A stretch of 64,000 nucleotides of DNA. It comes from Chloroflexota bacterium. Its GTDB lineage: Bacteria; Chloroflexota; Anaerolineae; Caldilineales; Caldilineaceae. The DNA lies in contig BOKO01000018.1 of the NCBI GenBank assembly GCA_016861025.1, forward strand, positions 1-64,000, written 5' to 3'. The position numbers were made by a program, and so were the translations under genes. The notes below the pieces were generated by a model. The model searched no databases and was not told where the DNA came from. It saw nothing but the letters and a program-made list of their open reading frames with translations. Numbering within the stretch: position 1 is the first letter of the stretch; every line of letters starts with the position of its first letter. Below are positions 9,401 to 17,569 of this stretch, piece by piece.

Positions 9401-9469
9401 CCCGAAGCCGACGAGATCGAACGCTATTTGCGCCGGCAAGGCGTGCATGTCGAACGCATACAGGCATAA
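6449..9469 (+). CDS. large glycosidase-like protein with carboxypeptidase-regulatory-like repeats
   Basis: A 1006-residue protein. Residues 1-360 look like a clan GH-A (beta/alpha)8 barrel: MGVKWVKVFNHDG, MPIVRLYRPAPNPG, then YFEFNNEPDVDAEW with Glu108 as the likely acid/base and ILSTECGYIVGED with Glu274 as the likely nucleophile, a normal spacing. From about 375 to 800 there are several beta-sandwich repeats of the carboxypeptidase-regulatory/prealbumin type, each with a DDGSYRFVDLPPGEYSLRV-like core and a following LDGRNQATVDL strand. About 830-900 is another beta-rich unit and the last 50 residues form a helical tail. No signal peptide is visible, which is unusual for a multidomain glycosidase; it may be cytoplasmic or use a non-classical route. 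Exact GH family and substrate are unknown. No strong ribosome-binding site precedes ATG 6449. Confidence 0.7.
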   Translation: MELNEYPRPANDTGIGIHWTVGYASAIGMAKLRDFWIPELKAMGVKWVKVFNHDGALDFCELLLAEGIMPIVRLYRPAPNPGRLGVKELVHLDALIRAGVRYFEFNNEPDVDAEWKGGRVPVNGLELTVENTIAALEVILERGGMPAIPALSNGSRWDLVGRIVAAGRRDLFDGPVWQAIHNYSQNRPLDYPYDIGNQEGGAFTERFYRAVASEPWQSDAWRGRTLAEVNRLRYDRRNPGATIADDHACWLAYEHFDALNRKHLGRSIPILSTECGYIVGEDSDPRYPATTPDLHMAQTLEACRIMMGVSQRFKHAPDYYFCTAFWLIANERLGSTSSWWESHAWYSDRWPGGMLPIVRVLQAEPKTARIRGEDLAHITLRGSVANLGSRRTLLLERDGVEVEHATLDSTGIFEFPDLPDGVYVLRLPEANFSEEVTLQRGQREVVVRLTLPAPVELSGRSSVGGYVSGGAGAVVVLVHKQSGEEWVTMARDDGSYRFVDLPPGEYSLRVDPDGAHVEQLTLDGRNQATVDLVQAGWGYTIGVAENTPGIGALVVSTPGYKGLKVQVHGADGASEVFETGSAPEYGAAACRINGLDEGHYIVTVDNAPDEDGRTTQLEARVHIDRRSVPLVEFVRGVVAESTPIAESAIAGHVRGVRGGQPLRIALLDDHAGRREQSASPTGDYSFDALSAGLYTVQVVGYEESATVADIALDGRNRVIVDLALPEEVRPPLLNGASVGASIIEAIAPEGAGRTARLVDAVGNERRQPLDSEGHVAFDGLAPGVYSLFVEGGYAQPNLVVDGVDGWSVTFAPLISVWDVTTTRGGSMPGFSAIYVEIEGMPNHPVHIYHGEEDEYTLPTRSKAELGAFGVEFKPLGPGVYRVEPDGLGVWTTVELTGLESMRVSFRRKQEPVGPNKIEAVHPLPAAEPDASAETTRATYLYISSLPTSLESFVNLLHLAASQQPQIGSDPAAAAAADRVLLLDAPEADEIERYLRRQGVHVERIQA

Positions 9470-9518
9470 AGACGCACCAAACCCAACAAAATCGACAGTT
9501 CCAATCTAATTTAGGGCG

Positions 9519-9527
9519 TGATATACT
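9519..9527 (+). promoter_or_regulatory. candidate extended -10 promoter of the histidine-kinase pair
   Basis: TGATATACT (TG, one base, TATACT) matches an extended -10 element. A weak TTCCAA stands 17 bases before the -10. It is about 60 bases before the kinase start and inside the short gap after the glycosidase-like gene. Confidence 0.4.
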
Positions 9528-9586
9528 CTTCCAATACCCCCTATCTTGTTCTGGCGAGACTCTGTTCATAGGGTCAAGAGGTGGTG

Positions 9587-12500
9587 ATGGTGGACGCCGC
9601 AATTCTACTGCCCATGCTTTACAACAGCGCACTACTTCTTGCGCTGGTGTTTATGTTCGACATTGCGGTCACCTCGCTAGCCGAGACTGTTTCATGGCGC
9701 AGGCAGGTCTTAATCGGCGGCGGCATCGGTCTGATCGGCATATTGGTGATGCTCACTCCCTGGCAGTATGTTCCGGGCATCATCTTCGACACACGCTCAG
9801 TTCTGCTCTCCCTCTCCGGTTTGTTCTTCGGTTTCCTCCCAACCGTGACTGCCATGATAATCACGGCGATCCTGCGCCTCTATCAGGGCGGCGGCGGTGC
9901 GTTAACCGGCGTGCTCGTGATCATCGTCTCCGGGCTGATTGGGCTTGGGTGGCGTGCGAAACGCAAGTCAGCGCTCTCCGAGCTTTCCTGGCGCGAGCTA
10001 TATCTCTTTGGCCTGGTCGTGCACATTGCCATGCTTCTTTTGATGCTGACGTTGCCTTCAGCGCTTGTGGAATCAGTGTTGCGTGCAATTACGGTTCCAG
10101 TGTTGGTGATATACCCACTGGCAACAATGCTCATCGGGCGACTGCTCAGCCAACGCAAACGCCGCGAGCTCGCCGCCGATGCACTGCAAGTGAGCGAGGA
10201 GCGCTATCGCAGCTATGTCGACAACGCACCTTACGGCGTCTTCGTGCTCGACGCCCTGGGCAGATATTGCGAAGTCAACCCTTCCGCCTGCCGCATCACC
10301 GGTTACTCGGCAGATGAACTGCTGACGATGAGCATTACAGACTTGCTGCCTCGCGAAGCAATCGAGCATGGGCTGCGCCAATTTCAAAAGGTGCAGAAAG
10401 AAGGCCTCGCCTACGACGAAACGCCTTTTGTGCGCAAAGATGGGAGCCGCGGTTGGTGGTCGGTGGCGATGGTCAGATTGTCGCCGACGCGTTTTCTCGG
10501 CTATCAGGCAGACATTACGGCTGAGCGCGAGGCGGAGGCGGCGCGTCAGCAGAGCGAGGAGCGCTATCAGACCCTCTTCCGCGAGATGCTCGATGGCTTC
10601 GCACTCCACGAGATTCTTTGCAACGCGCAAGGCGAACCGGAAGACTATCGTTTTCTTGCCGTCAACCCGGCTTTCGAGCGCCTGACCGGTCTACGCGCCG
10701 ACGATGTTGTCGGGCGCACGGCGCTTGAAGTGTTGCCGCAAACCGAGCGATATTGGATTGAACTCTACGGACGCGTGGCGCTCACGCGCGAACCGATCCA
10801 CTTTGAACACTTCACACAACCGCTTGGCCGTCACTTCGAGGTGACGGCGTTCTCGCCGGCGCCGCAACAGTTTGCAACAATTTTCGTCGATGTAACTGTA
10901 CGCAAGCGCGCCGAAGAGGAACTGCAACGCCGCGATGCGCTGTTGGAAGCGCTTTCGTTTGCGGCAGGCAGCTTTCTGGAGGCTGACAACCTGGAGAGTG
11001 TCCTCCCAGACATCTTGAAACAGCTCGGTGAAGCAGCCGATGTCAGCCGGGTCTATCTCTTCCAGAACGAGGAGGGGGCGGACGGCGAGCTGCTGACCAC
11101 GCAGCGCTTTGAATGGTGTGCGCCCGGCGTTGCGTCACAAATCGACAACCCAGTCTTGCAGCGCGCCTCCTATCGCAGGCTTGGCTTTGGTCGCTGGATC
11201 GATATTCTGGCAAGAGGCGACATCATCGCCGGCAATGTAAACGATTTCCCCGACGCGGAGAAACGACTGCTCCTGGATGAAGATACTCATTCGATTATGG
11301 TTGTGCCGGTGTTTGTTGAACGCCGGTGGTGGGGCTTCATCGGTTTTGAACATTGCAGGGATGAATATATCTGGTCGGAGGCGGAGATCGAAGCGCTGCG
11401 CGCCGTCAGCCGCGCCCTGGGCGTCACCATCGAAAATCTGGCAAGCCGCCTGCGCATTCAGCAAAAAGCGGACGAACTGACGCAGATAATGAACGGTGTG
11501 CCCGAAGGTCTGCTGTTGCTCGACGAAGCCGGCAATGTGCTCGCCGCCAATCCACGCGCTCGCCAATATCTCGGCTTGCTGACCGGAGACGCCGAGTGCA
11601 TGCAGGTGAAATCGTTGGGTGATCGAACGCTATCATCGTTGTTGACCTCCCCGACCGACCGTTGGGGGCATCTGGTCCGTGCGGGACAACGCACCTTCGA
11701 GGTGCTGGCGCAGCTGATCGAACGTGCTCCGGCGCCCGCCGGTTGGGTGCTGGTGATCCGCGACATCACGGATGAGGTGTTCGTGCGCCAGCAGCTCCAG
11801 CGCCAGGAACGATTGGCGGCGGTTGGTCAGCTGGCGGCTGGCATTGCCCACGACTTCAACAACCTGATGTCGGTGATCATTCTGTACGCACAATTGGCGT
11901 CGCAGTCTGAAGATCTCAACGAGCGTGACCGCGAGCGAATGCGCGTGATCGAAGAACAGGGGCTGCGAGCGACGCAGATGATCCGGCAGATTCTTGACTT
12001 CAGCCGGCGCACTGCAATTGAACGCCACCCACTCGATCTGCTGCCGCTGTTCAAAGAGCAGATCAAGCTGTTGCAACGCACACTGCCTGAAAACATCAAA
12101 ATCTCGCTGGAGACGCCGCTCAGTGAGTGTTTCGTCCTGGCTGACCCAACGCGGCTGGAGCAAGTGATCATGAATCTGGCGGTCAACGCTCGCGACGCCA
12201 TGCCGGACGGCGGCGAGCTGCGCATCGGCGTTGACACGACTGCGTTCACGCGCGACAAAGACGCGCCGCTGCCCGGCATGACATCCGGCCGATGGGCCCG
12301 CCTCGTGGTCAGCGACACCGGCGTTGGCATCCCTCCCGAAAATCTGGAGCGCGTCTTTGAGCCATTCTTCACCACCAAACCGGTTGGATTGGGCACCGGG
12401 CTTGGCTTGCCGCAGGTGCATGGCATCGTCGGGCAACATGGCGGCCATATCACGGTTGAGAGCACGGTTGGCGCCGGCGCTGTCTTCACGATCTACCTGC

Positions 12501-12958
12501 CGGTGCTGGAGATGCTGACGCCGGACGCATCGCCAACGAAGCCGTCCATGCCTCATGGCAAAGGGATGGGCGAAACAATTTTGTTAGTCGAAGATGAGGC
12601 GGCGCTGCGCAGTACGTTGACGGAAGTGTTAGAGCAATGGAACTATCGCGTGGTTGCTGTAACCAATGGAATCGAAGCGTTGAACGCACTTGATAAAGAC
12701 GGATTGCAACCGAATTTGATCCTGAGCGATGTTGTGATGCCGGAAATGAGCGGGATTGCGCTCTTCAAGACACTGCACAGGCGCAAGATGAACATCCCTG
12801 TCATCTTCTTGACCGGACATCTGCGCGGCGAAGAACTGGAAAGCTTACGGGAGTATGGCTTGCGCGCCTGGCTGCCCAAGCCCCCTGGGATCGAGCAACT
12901 TGCCGAAACAATCGCCGCAGTGTTGCAGGAAAACAAACAGAATTTGGCAAAGCCATGA
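9587..12958 (+). CDS. hybrid sensor histidine kinase with 5TM sensor, PAS, GAF and receiver domains
   Basis: A protein of about 1123 residues. The N-terminal 190 residues carry about six hydrophobic segments and resemble the 5TMR-LYT sensor module of LytS-type kinases (LFFGFLPTVTAMIITAILRLYQGG). Then come a PAS domain (about 205-320, YVDNAPYGVFVLD), a second PAS (about 325-450), a GAF domain (about 465-620) and another short PAS. The dimerisation/phosphoacceptor helix is GIAHDFNNLMSVI, with the phosphorylated His in AHDFNN. The ATPase domain shows NLAVNARDAM, DTGVGIPPENLERVFEPFFTTK and GTGLGL. A C-terminal receiver (about 1000-1115) has LLVEDE and LSDVVMPEMSG with its phosphoacceptor Asp. No output domain follows. 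I prefer ATG 9587, after AAGAGGTGG, over GTG 9581 or 9584. It overlaps the next kinase by four bases. Confidence 0.93.
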   Translation: MVDAAILLPMLYNSALLLALVFMFDIAVTSLAETVSWRRQVLIGGGIGLIGILVMLTPWQYVPGIIFDTRSVLLSLSGLFFGFLPTVTAMIITAILRLYQGGGGALTGVLVIIVSGLIGLGWRAKRKSALSELSWRELYLFGLVVHIAMLLLMLTLPSALVESVLRAITVPVLVIYPLATMLIGRLLSQRKRRELAADALQVSEERYRSYVDNAPYGVFVLDALGRYCEVNPSACRITGYSADELLTMSITDLLPREAIEHGLRQFQKVQKEGLAYDETPFVRKDGSRGWWSVAMVRLSPTRFLGYQADITAEREAEAARQQSEERYQTLFREMLDGFALHEILCNAQGEPEDYRFLAVNPAFERLTGLRADDVVGRTALEVLPQTERYWIELYGRVALTREPIHFEHFTQPLGRHFEVTAFSPAPQQFATIFVDVTVRKRAEEELQRRDALLEALSFAAGSFLEADNLESVLPDILKQLGEAADVSRVYLFQNEEGADGELLTTQRFEWCAPGVASQIDNPVLQRASYRRLGFGRWIDILARGDIIAGNVNDFPDAEKRLLLDEDTHSIMVVPVFVERRWWGFIGFEHCRDEYIWSEAEIEALRAVSRALGVTIENLASRLRIQQKADELTQIMNGVPEGLLLLDEAGNVLAANPRARQYLGLLTGDAECMQVKSLGDRTLSSLLTSPTDRWGHLVRAGQRTFEVLAQLIERAPAPAGWVLVIRDITDEVFVRQQLQRQERLAAVGQLAAGIAHDFNNLMSVIILYAQLASQSEDLNERDRERMRVIEEQGLRATQMIRQILDFSRRTAIERHPLDLLPLFKEQIKLLQRTLPENIKISLETPLSECFVLADPTRLEQVIMNLAVNARDAMPDGGELRIGVDTTAFTRDKDAPLPGMTSGRWARLVVSDTGVGIPPENLERVFEPFFTTKPVGLGTGLGLPQVHGIVGQHGGHITVESTVGAGAVFTIYLPVLEMLTPDASPTKPSMPHGKGMGETILLVEDEAALRSTLTEVLEQWNYRVVAVTNGIEALNALDKDGLQPNLILSDVVMPEMSGIALFKTLHRRKMNIPVIFLTGHLRGEELESLREYGLRAWLPKPPGIEQLAETIAAVLQENKQNLAKP

Positions 12959-15900
12959 ACTCACAACCCAACACCCGTTGGTCCGTATTGCTCATCAGCC
13001 TGTCTATGGTCATCATCATGATAGCAGCCGCAGGCGTCCTGCGCAGCCAGGAGCGCCTGATACGCGACCAGATCGCCAGTGAATTGGCGAGCATTGCGCG
13101 TCTCAAGGTCAACCAGATCGCCGACTGGCGCCACGAACGGCTGGATGAAGGCGCAGAGGTGATGGAGCGTCCACTGTTGCGCACCTTGCTGTCGAATTGG
13201 TTGAGCGACCCGCAGCAAGTTGATGAGACGATACTGCTTGCCGAATTGCGTGGAATGCAACGCCATGAGGACTACAGCGATGTATTGGTTGTCGACCTTT
13301 CCGGCAAGATATTGATTAGCATCAACCAGATTGAAGGAGAGATCGATGGCCGCAACGCGCTGGAGGAAGCGATACGCAGCGGTCGCCCGGTGCTGACCGA
13401 ACTGCACATCGGTACATATAATTCCGAGCCGCATATCAGCACCTTTGTTCCAATCCTCAACAGCGATGGCGAGCCGCTCGGCGCACTGGCGCTTGTCACC
13501 AATGTCCGTGAGTATCTCTTTCCACTCATCCAATCATGGCCGACAGAAAGCCAGACCGCCGAGACGCTGCTGGTGCGACGTGATGGCAACGACGTGCTTT
13601 TTCTCAACGACTTGCGTCATCAGGCGAATGCTGCGCTGCAATTGCGCATTCCATTGACCAATGCGACGCTGCCCTCCACCATGGTGATTAAGGGCATTCA
13701 GGGGGCCATAGAAGCCAGAGACTATCGCGGGGTGGACGTGATCGCCCACCTGCAACCGATCCCTGACTCAGACTGGTATATCGTGGCAAAGGTCGACCAG
13801 AGTGAGGCATTGGCTGGCTGGAACCAGCGCGTTGCAATTACGACCATGCTTTCCCTCAGCGCTGCACTTCTCATCAGCTTGATTGCGCTCTTGCTCTGGC
13901 AAAGCCAACGCCGAAAGCATGTTGAGCAGCTCTATGCGGCGGAAAAAGAACAACATGCCCGCGATCTACGCTATCGCACCATCGTGCAGAGCATCGGCGA
14001 CGGCGTGATCGCCACCGATGCACAGGGCAATGTCACCATGCTCAATCCCGTGGCGGAAATGTTGACCGGCTGGTCGGACGAGGAGGCGCGCGGCAAACCG
14101 CTCGAGACGGTCTTCATCATCATCAACGAAGAAAGCCGTCAACCGGTGGTGAATCCGGTGACGCGCGTGCTGCAAAAAGGGCGCATCGTCGGGCTGGCGA
14201 ATCATACGCTGCTTATCGACCGCAATGGCGCCGAACGTCCGATTGCTGACGCCGCGGCGCCGATTCGCGAGGGAGATGGCGAAATTCAAGGGGTTGTGTT
14301 GATCTTTCGCGACCAGAGCGCCGAGCGCGCAGCACAACGTTCGCTGGCCGAGAGCGAGGCGCGCAACCGCGCAATGATCGCCGCCATTCCTGACCTGATC
14401 TTTCAACTGGATCGCGAATATCGTTTTGTCGATTGTTGGGTCGATGACACTGCCCGGCTGCTGACGCCGAAGGAAGAATTCCTGGGAAAGCGAACCTATG
14501 ACGTTCTGCCGGCGGACGTGGCGGAGGGCGGCGCGCGCGCGATCGATCGCGCCCTGGCGACCGGCGCAATGCAGTTTTTTGAGTACGCGCTCGATACGCC
14601 GGAAGGACGCAGTTGGTTCGAACAACGCATCGCACCAATCTCCGCCGACCAGGTGATCGCCATCACCCGCGACATCAGCGAACGCAAACGCAGTGAACTG
14701 GCCGTGCAGGTGCGCCTGACATTGCACGAATTCTCCGTCGATCATACGCTGGGAGAATTGCTCACCAAGACGTTGGACGAGATTTGCGGGCTCGTCAGCA
14801 GCCCGCTTGGTTTCTATCATTTTGTCGAAGCGGATCAGCGTACATTGTCGCTGCAAGCGTGGTCGACACGCACCGTGCGCGAATTCTGCAACGTCGATGG
14901 ACCGTGGATGCATGAGCACATCGATCAGGCCGGCGTCTGGGCGGATGCTGTACGTTTGCGCAAGCCGGTCGTGCATAATGATTATCCTTCGTTGCCCAAC
15001 CGTAAAGAACTGCCTGAGGGCCATGTCCGCCTGGAACGTGAGCTGGTTGTCCCGATCTTGCGGTCGGGTCAGGTTGTCTGCATCCTGGGCGTCGGCAACA
15101 AATCCACCTCCTACACAGATGAGGATGTGCGCCTTGTCACTTACATTGCCGACGTGGCGTGGGAAATCGCCGAACGTAAACGCATTGAAGAATCACAGAA
15201 ACTCTTGCAAGAAAAGCTGATTCAGTCACAAAAGATCGAGGCGGTCGGACAATTGGCGGGCGGCATCGCCCATGATTTCAACAACATGCTGGCAGTCATC
15301 TTGATGCGCTGCGAAATGGCGCTGCGCCAGGTCGATCCACAGTCGCCGCTTCACCGCCACCTGAGCGAAATCCACAAGACCGGCTTGCGTTCGGCTGAGT
15401 TGACGCGCCAATTGCTCGGTTTTGCGCGCAAACAGGTGATCTCGCCGCGCGTGCTCGACCTGAACGAGACGCTCGAAAGTCTGTTGTCGATGTTGGAGCG
15501 TTTGATCGGCGAGGATATCGAGTTGAAATGGCAGCCAGGTGCGGCAATATGGCCCGTCAAGATGGATCCGTCACAAATCAGCCAGATCATGGTCAACCTG
15601 TGCGTAAATGCCCGCGACGCCATCAACGGCGTCGGTTCGATTGCGATCCAGACCGAAAACAGCGCTATCGATGCACTGTACGCCAGCGAAGCCATCGAAG
15701 CAACGCCCGGCGACTATGTACTGCTTACCATAAGCGACAACGGTTCAGGCATGGGCAAGGAGGTGCTTGCCCATCTGTTCGAGCCATTCTTCACAACCAA
15801 AGAAGTCGGTAGAGGCACCGGCCTGGGGCTGGCGACCGTCTATGGCATTGTCCAACAGAATCACGGCCACATCCGCGTCTACAGCGAAGTCGGTTTGGGC

Positions 15901-16362
15901 ACAACCTTCAAAATCTATCTGCCGCGCCACTTTGATTCACCAGAGCCAACGCCTGAAACATCGCCCGACGAAATTCCACAAAGTAAAGGCGAACGCGTCT
16001 TGTTGGTGGAAGACGAACCCGCCGTGTTGGCAATGACGGCTGAAAGTCTACAAAGACTTGGCTACTCTGTGTTGACAGCAGCAACGCCAGCCGATGCGCT
16101 TGCTATCGCTTACCAATACGAAGATGAGATCGATCTGCTGCTCACCGACGTCGTCATGCCCGAAATCAACGGTCGGCGTCTGGCAGAACAAATTGCCGTG
16201 CGTCGTCCGCACATCAAGCGCATCTTCATGTCTGGCTATCCGGCCGATGTTGTATCACAGCGCGCAGTCTTCAGTGGCAACGAGCACTTTCTGCCCAAGC
16301 CGTTCACCTTACTCCAGTTGGCGACCATCGTGCGCAAAGCGCTCGACGCCGAGGAGCGTTGA
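12955..16362 (+). CDS. hybrid sensor histidine kinase with extracytoplasmic Cache-like sensor
   Basis: A 1135-residue kinase whose ATG overlaps the stop of the preceding kinase (ATGA), implying coupled translation. An N-terminal membrane helix (about 9-28) and a second one (about 295-318) enclose an extracytoplasmic region that resembles a double-Cache sensor (YSDVLVVDLSGKILISIN; HISTFVPILNSDGEPLGALALV). Inside the cell there are a PAS domain (about 340-455), a second PAS (about 465-580) and a GAF domain (about 590-745). These are followed by the phosphoacceptor helix GIAHDFNNMLAVI, an ATPase domain (NLCVNARDAI, DNGSGMGKEVLAHLFEPFF, GTGLGLATVYG) and a receiver with VLLVEDE and LLTDVVMPEINGR. 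It was probably formed by ancient duplication from the same template as its neighbour, with a different sensor. Confidence 0.93.
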   Translation: MNSQPNTRWSVLLISLSMVIIMIAAAGVLRSQERLIRDQIASELASIARLKVNQIADWRHERLDEGAEVMERPLLRTLLSNWLSDPQQVDETILLAELRGMQRHEDYSDVLVVDLSGKILISINQIEGEIDGRNALEEAIRSGRPVLTELHIGTYNSEPHISTFVPILNSDGEPLGALALVTNVREYLFPLIQSWPTESQTAETLLVRRDGNDVLFLNDLRHQANAALQLRIPLTNATLPSTMVIKGIQGAIEARDYRGVDVIAHLQPIPDSDWYIVAKVDQSEALAGWNQRVAITTMLSLSAALLISLIALLLWQSQRRKHVEQLYAAEKEQHARDLRYRTIVQSIGDGVIATDAQGNVTMLNPVAEMLTGWSDEEARGKPLETVFIIINEESRQPVVNPVTRVLQKGRIVGLANHTLLIDRNGAERPIADAAAPIREGDGEIQGVVLIFRDQSAERAAQRSLAESEARNRAMIAAIPDLIFQLDREYRFVDCWVDDTARLLTPKEEFLGKRTYDVLPADVAEGGARAIDRALATGAMQFFEYALDTPEGRSWFEQRIAPISADQVIAITRDISERKRSELAVQVRLTLHEFSVDHTLGELLTKTLDEICGLVSSPLGFYHFVEADQRTLSLQAWSTRTVREFCNVDGPWMHEHIDQAGVWADAVRLRKPVVHNDYPSLPNRKELPEGHVRLERELVVPILRSGQVVCILGVGNKSTSYTDEDVRLVTYIADVAWEIAERKRIEESQKLLQEKLIQSQKIEAVGQLAGGIAHDFNNMLAVILMRCEMALRQVDPQSPLHRHLSEIHKTGLRSAELTRQLLGFARKQVISPRVLDLNETLESLLSMLERLIGEDIELKWQPGAAIWPVKMDPSQISQIMVNLCVNARDAINGVGSIAIQTENSAIDALYASEAIEATPGDYVLLTISDNGSGMGKEVLAHLFEPFFTTKEVGRGTGLGLATVYGIVQQNHGHIRVYSEVGLGTTFKIYLPRHFDSPEPTPETSPDEIPQSKGERVLLVEDEPAVLAMTAESLQRLGYSVLTAATPADALAIAYQYEDEIDLLLTDVVMPEINGRRLAEQIAVRRPHIKRIFMSGYPADVVSQRAVFSGNEHFLPKPFTLLQLATIVRKALDAEER

Positions 16363-16367
16363 TAACG

Positions 16368-16796
16368 TCACTCCACTGTCGGCGCCCACGCTTCGATTTG
16401 TCGGCGGATGGCATCGCGCACCGTGCGCACCATCGCCATTTTTTCTTCGTCGTCACCCTGCGCACGCGAGGGGTCGGGAAAGCCCCAGTGGAGACGTCTG
16501 GTCACACCCGGAAAGATCGGGCAACGCTCCGCTGCTTCGGGATCACACACAGTGATGACATAGCTATACACTTTGCCCGCCTTGTACAGATCGAAGACGC
16601 TCTTGGTCGGCGCGCCCGAAATGTCGATGCCGACTTCCTGCATGGCGCGCACGACATAGGGGTTGAGCACACCTGGCTCCAACCCGGCGCTCATCGCCTC
16701 GAAGCGGTCGCCGTAGAGGGTGTTCAGAAACGCCTCCGCCATCTGGCTGCGTGCGCTGTTGTGAATGCAAACAAACAAAACTTTAGTTTTGCGCAT
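16368..16796 (-). CDS. arsC: thioredoxin-coupled arsenate reductase (low-Mr phosphatase fold)
   Basis: A 142-residue protein that reduces arsenate to arsenite. The P-loop VCIHNSARSQMAE places the nucleophile at Cys10, as in plasmid pI258 ArsC. Two further cysteines, Cys84 and Cys92 (CDPEAAERC), fit the redox pair of thioredoxin-coupled enzymes, although the spacing is one residue longer than the usual six. The active-site Asp is in HWGFPDPSRA. I start at ATG 16796, preceded by AGGAGAAAACC. This start lies 14 bases inside the aquaporin gene, so translation is probably coupled. It ends in convergence with the histidine kinase. Confidence 0.92.
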   Translation of the reverse strand: MRKTKVLFVCIHNSARSQMAEAFLNTLYGDRFEAMSAGLEPGVLNPYVVRAMQEVGIDISGAPTKSVFDLYKAGKVYSYVITVCDPEAAERCPIFPGVTRRLHWGFPDPSRAQGDDEEKMAMVRTVRDAIRRQIEAWAPTVE

Positions 16797-17538
16797 GGTT
16801 TTCTCCTGAAAAAGTCGCTTCCTGCCGCATCGATGAAAGTGCAGATTCTTCGTCGGGCGCCAGCGCTGGCGCCGGGCGATCCAACGGCTTGCGCATCCAT
16901 TCATAGATCAATGCGCCCAACGCTGCGCCTACGATCGGACCCACAACGTACAACCATTGCTCCTGCCAGAAATTGCTGACCAACGCCGGACCCAACGACC
17001 GCGCCGGATTCATCGACGCGCCGCTGATCGGCCCCGCCCACAGCGCATTGGCGCCGACGGTGAAGCCAATCGCCAACGCCGCCAGCTGACCCACCGCGCG
17101 CGCGTCGGTCGCCACCGCAATGATCACGAACATCAGCGCGGCGGTCAATAACGCCTCCAACAGCAGCGACTGTAGCGGAGCGCCAGACGGCGCAGTCGCC
17201 CCCAGATTCGCCACCGACCCGAACAGAAGCTGCAAGGTCGCTGCACCGCCAACTGCACCGAGCAACTGCGCAGCCAGATATGCCGGCGCTTCGCGCCAGG
17301 GAAAATGGCGCGTCGCTGCAAACGCCACGGTCACTGCTGGGTTCAGATGAGCGCCCGACAGATGTCCTGTCGCCGCCACCATTACGGCGACGACCAACGC
17401 AAAGGTCAATGCCACCCCAACATGTCCCAACACGCCGGTCTCGCTGTTCACGACAATGGCGCCACAGCCTGCCGCCACGAGCGCATAGGTGCCAAAAAAC
17501 TCGGCGGCGGCGCGCCGAATCAGGTCTGGACGCTGCAC
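16783..17538 (-). CDS. MIP-family aquaglyceroporin, probably for arsenite
   Basis: A 251-residue six-helix channel with both pore motifs: SGAHLNPAVT (first half) and SGASMNPARS (second half). The N-terminus RRAAAEFFGTYALVAAGCGA is typical of the AqpZ/GlpF superfamily. It stands between an ArsR-ArsC fusion gene and a second arsC gene and overlaps the latter. In Sinorhizobium meliloti an analogous arrangement uses AqpS in place of the ArsB pump to let arsenite leave the cell. I infer the same role here, since no arsB or acr3 is seen in the cluster. The selectivity of the pore cannot be read with certainty. Confidence 0.9.
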   Translation of the reverse strand: MQRPDLIRRAAAEFFGTYALVAAGCGAIVVNSETGVLGHVGVALTFALVVAVMVAATGHLSGAHLNPAVTVAFAATRHFPWREAPAYLAAQLLGAVGGAATLQLLFGSVANLGATAPSGAPLQSLLLEALLTAALMFVIIAVATDARAVGQLAALAIGFTVGANALWAGPISGASMNPARSLGPALVSNFWQEQWLYVVGPIVGAALGALIYEWMRKPLDRPAPALAPDEESALSSMRQEATFSGENHAQN

Positions 17539-17569
17539 AAATTCCTCCCTCAGCAGATATAACAGTTGG

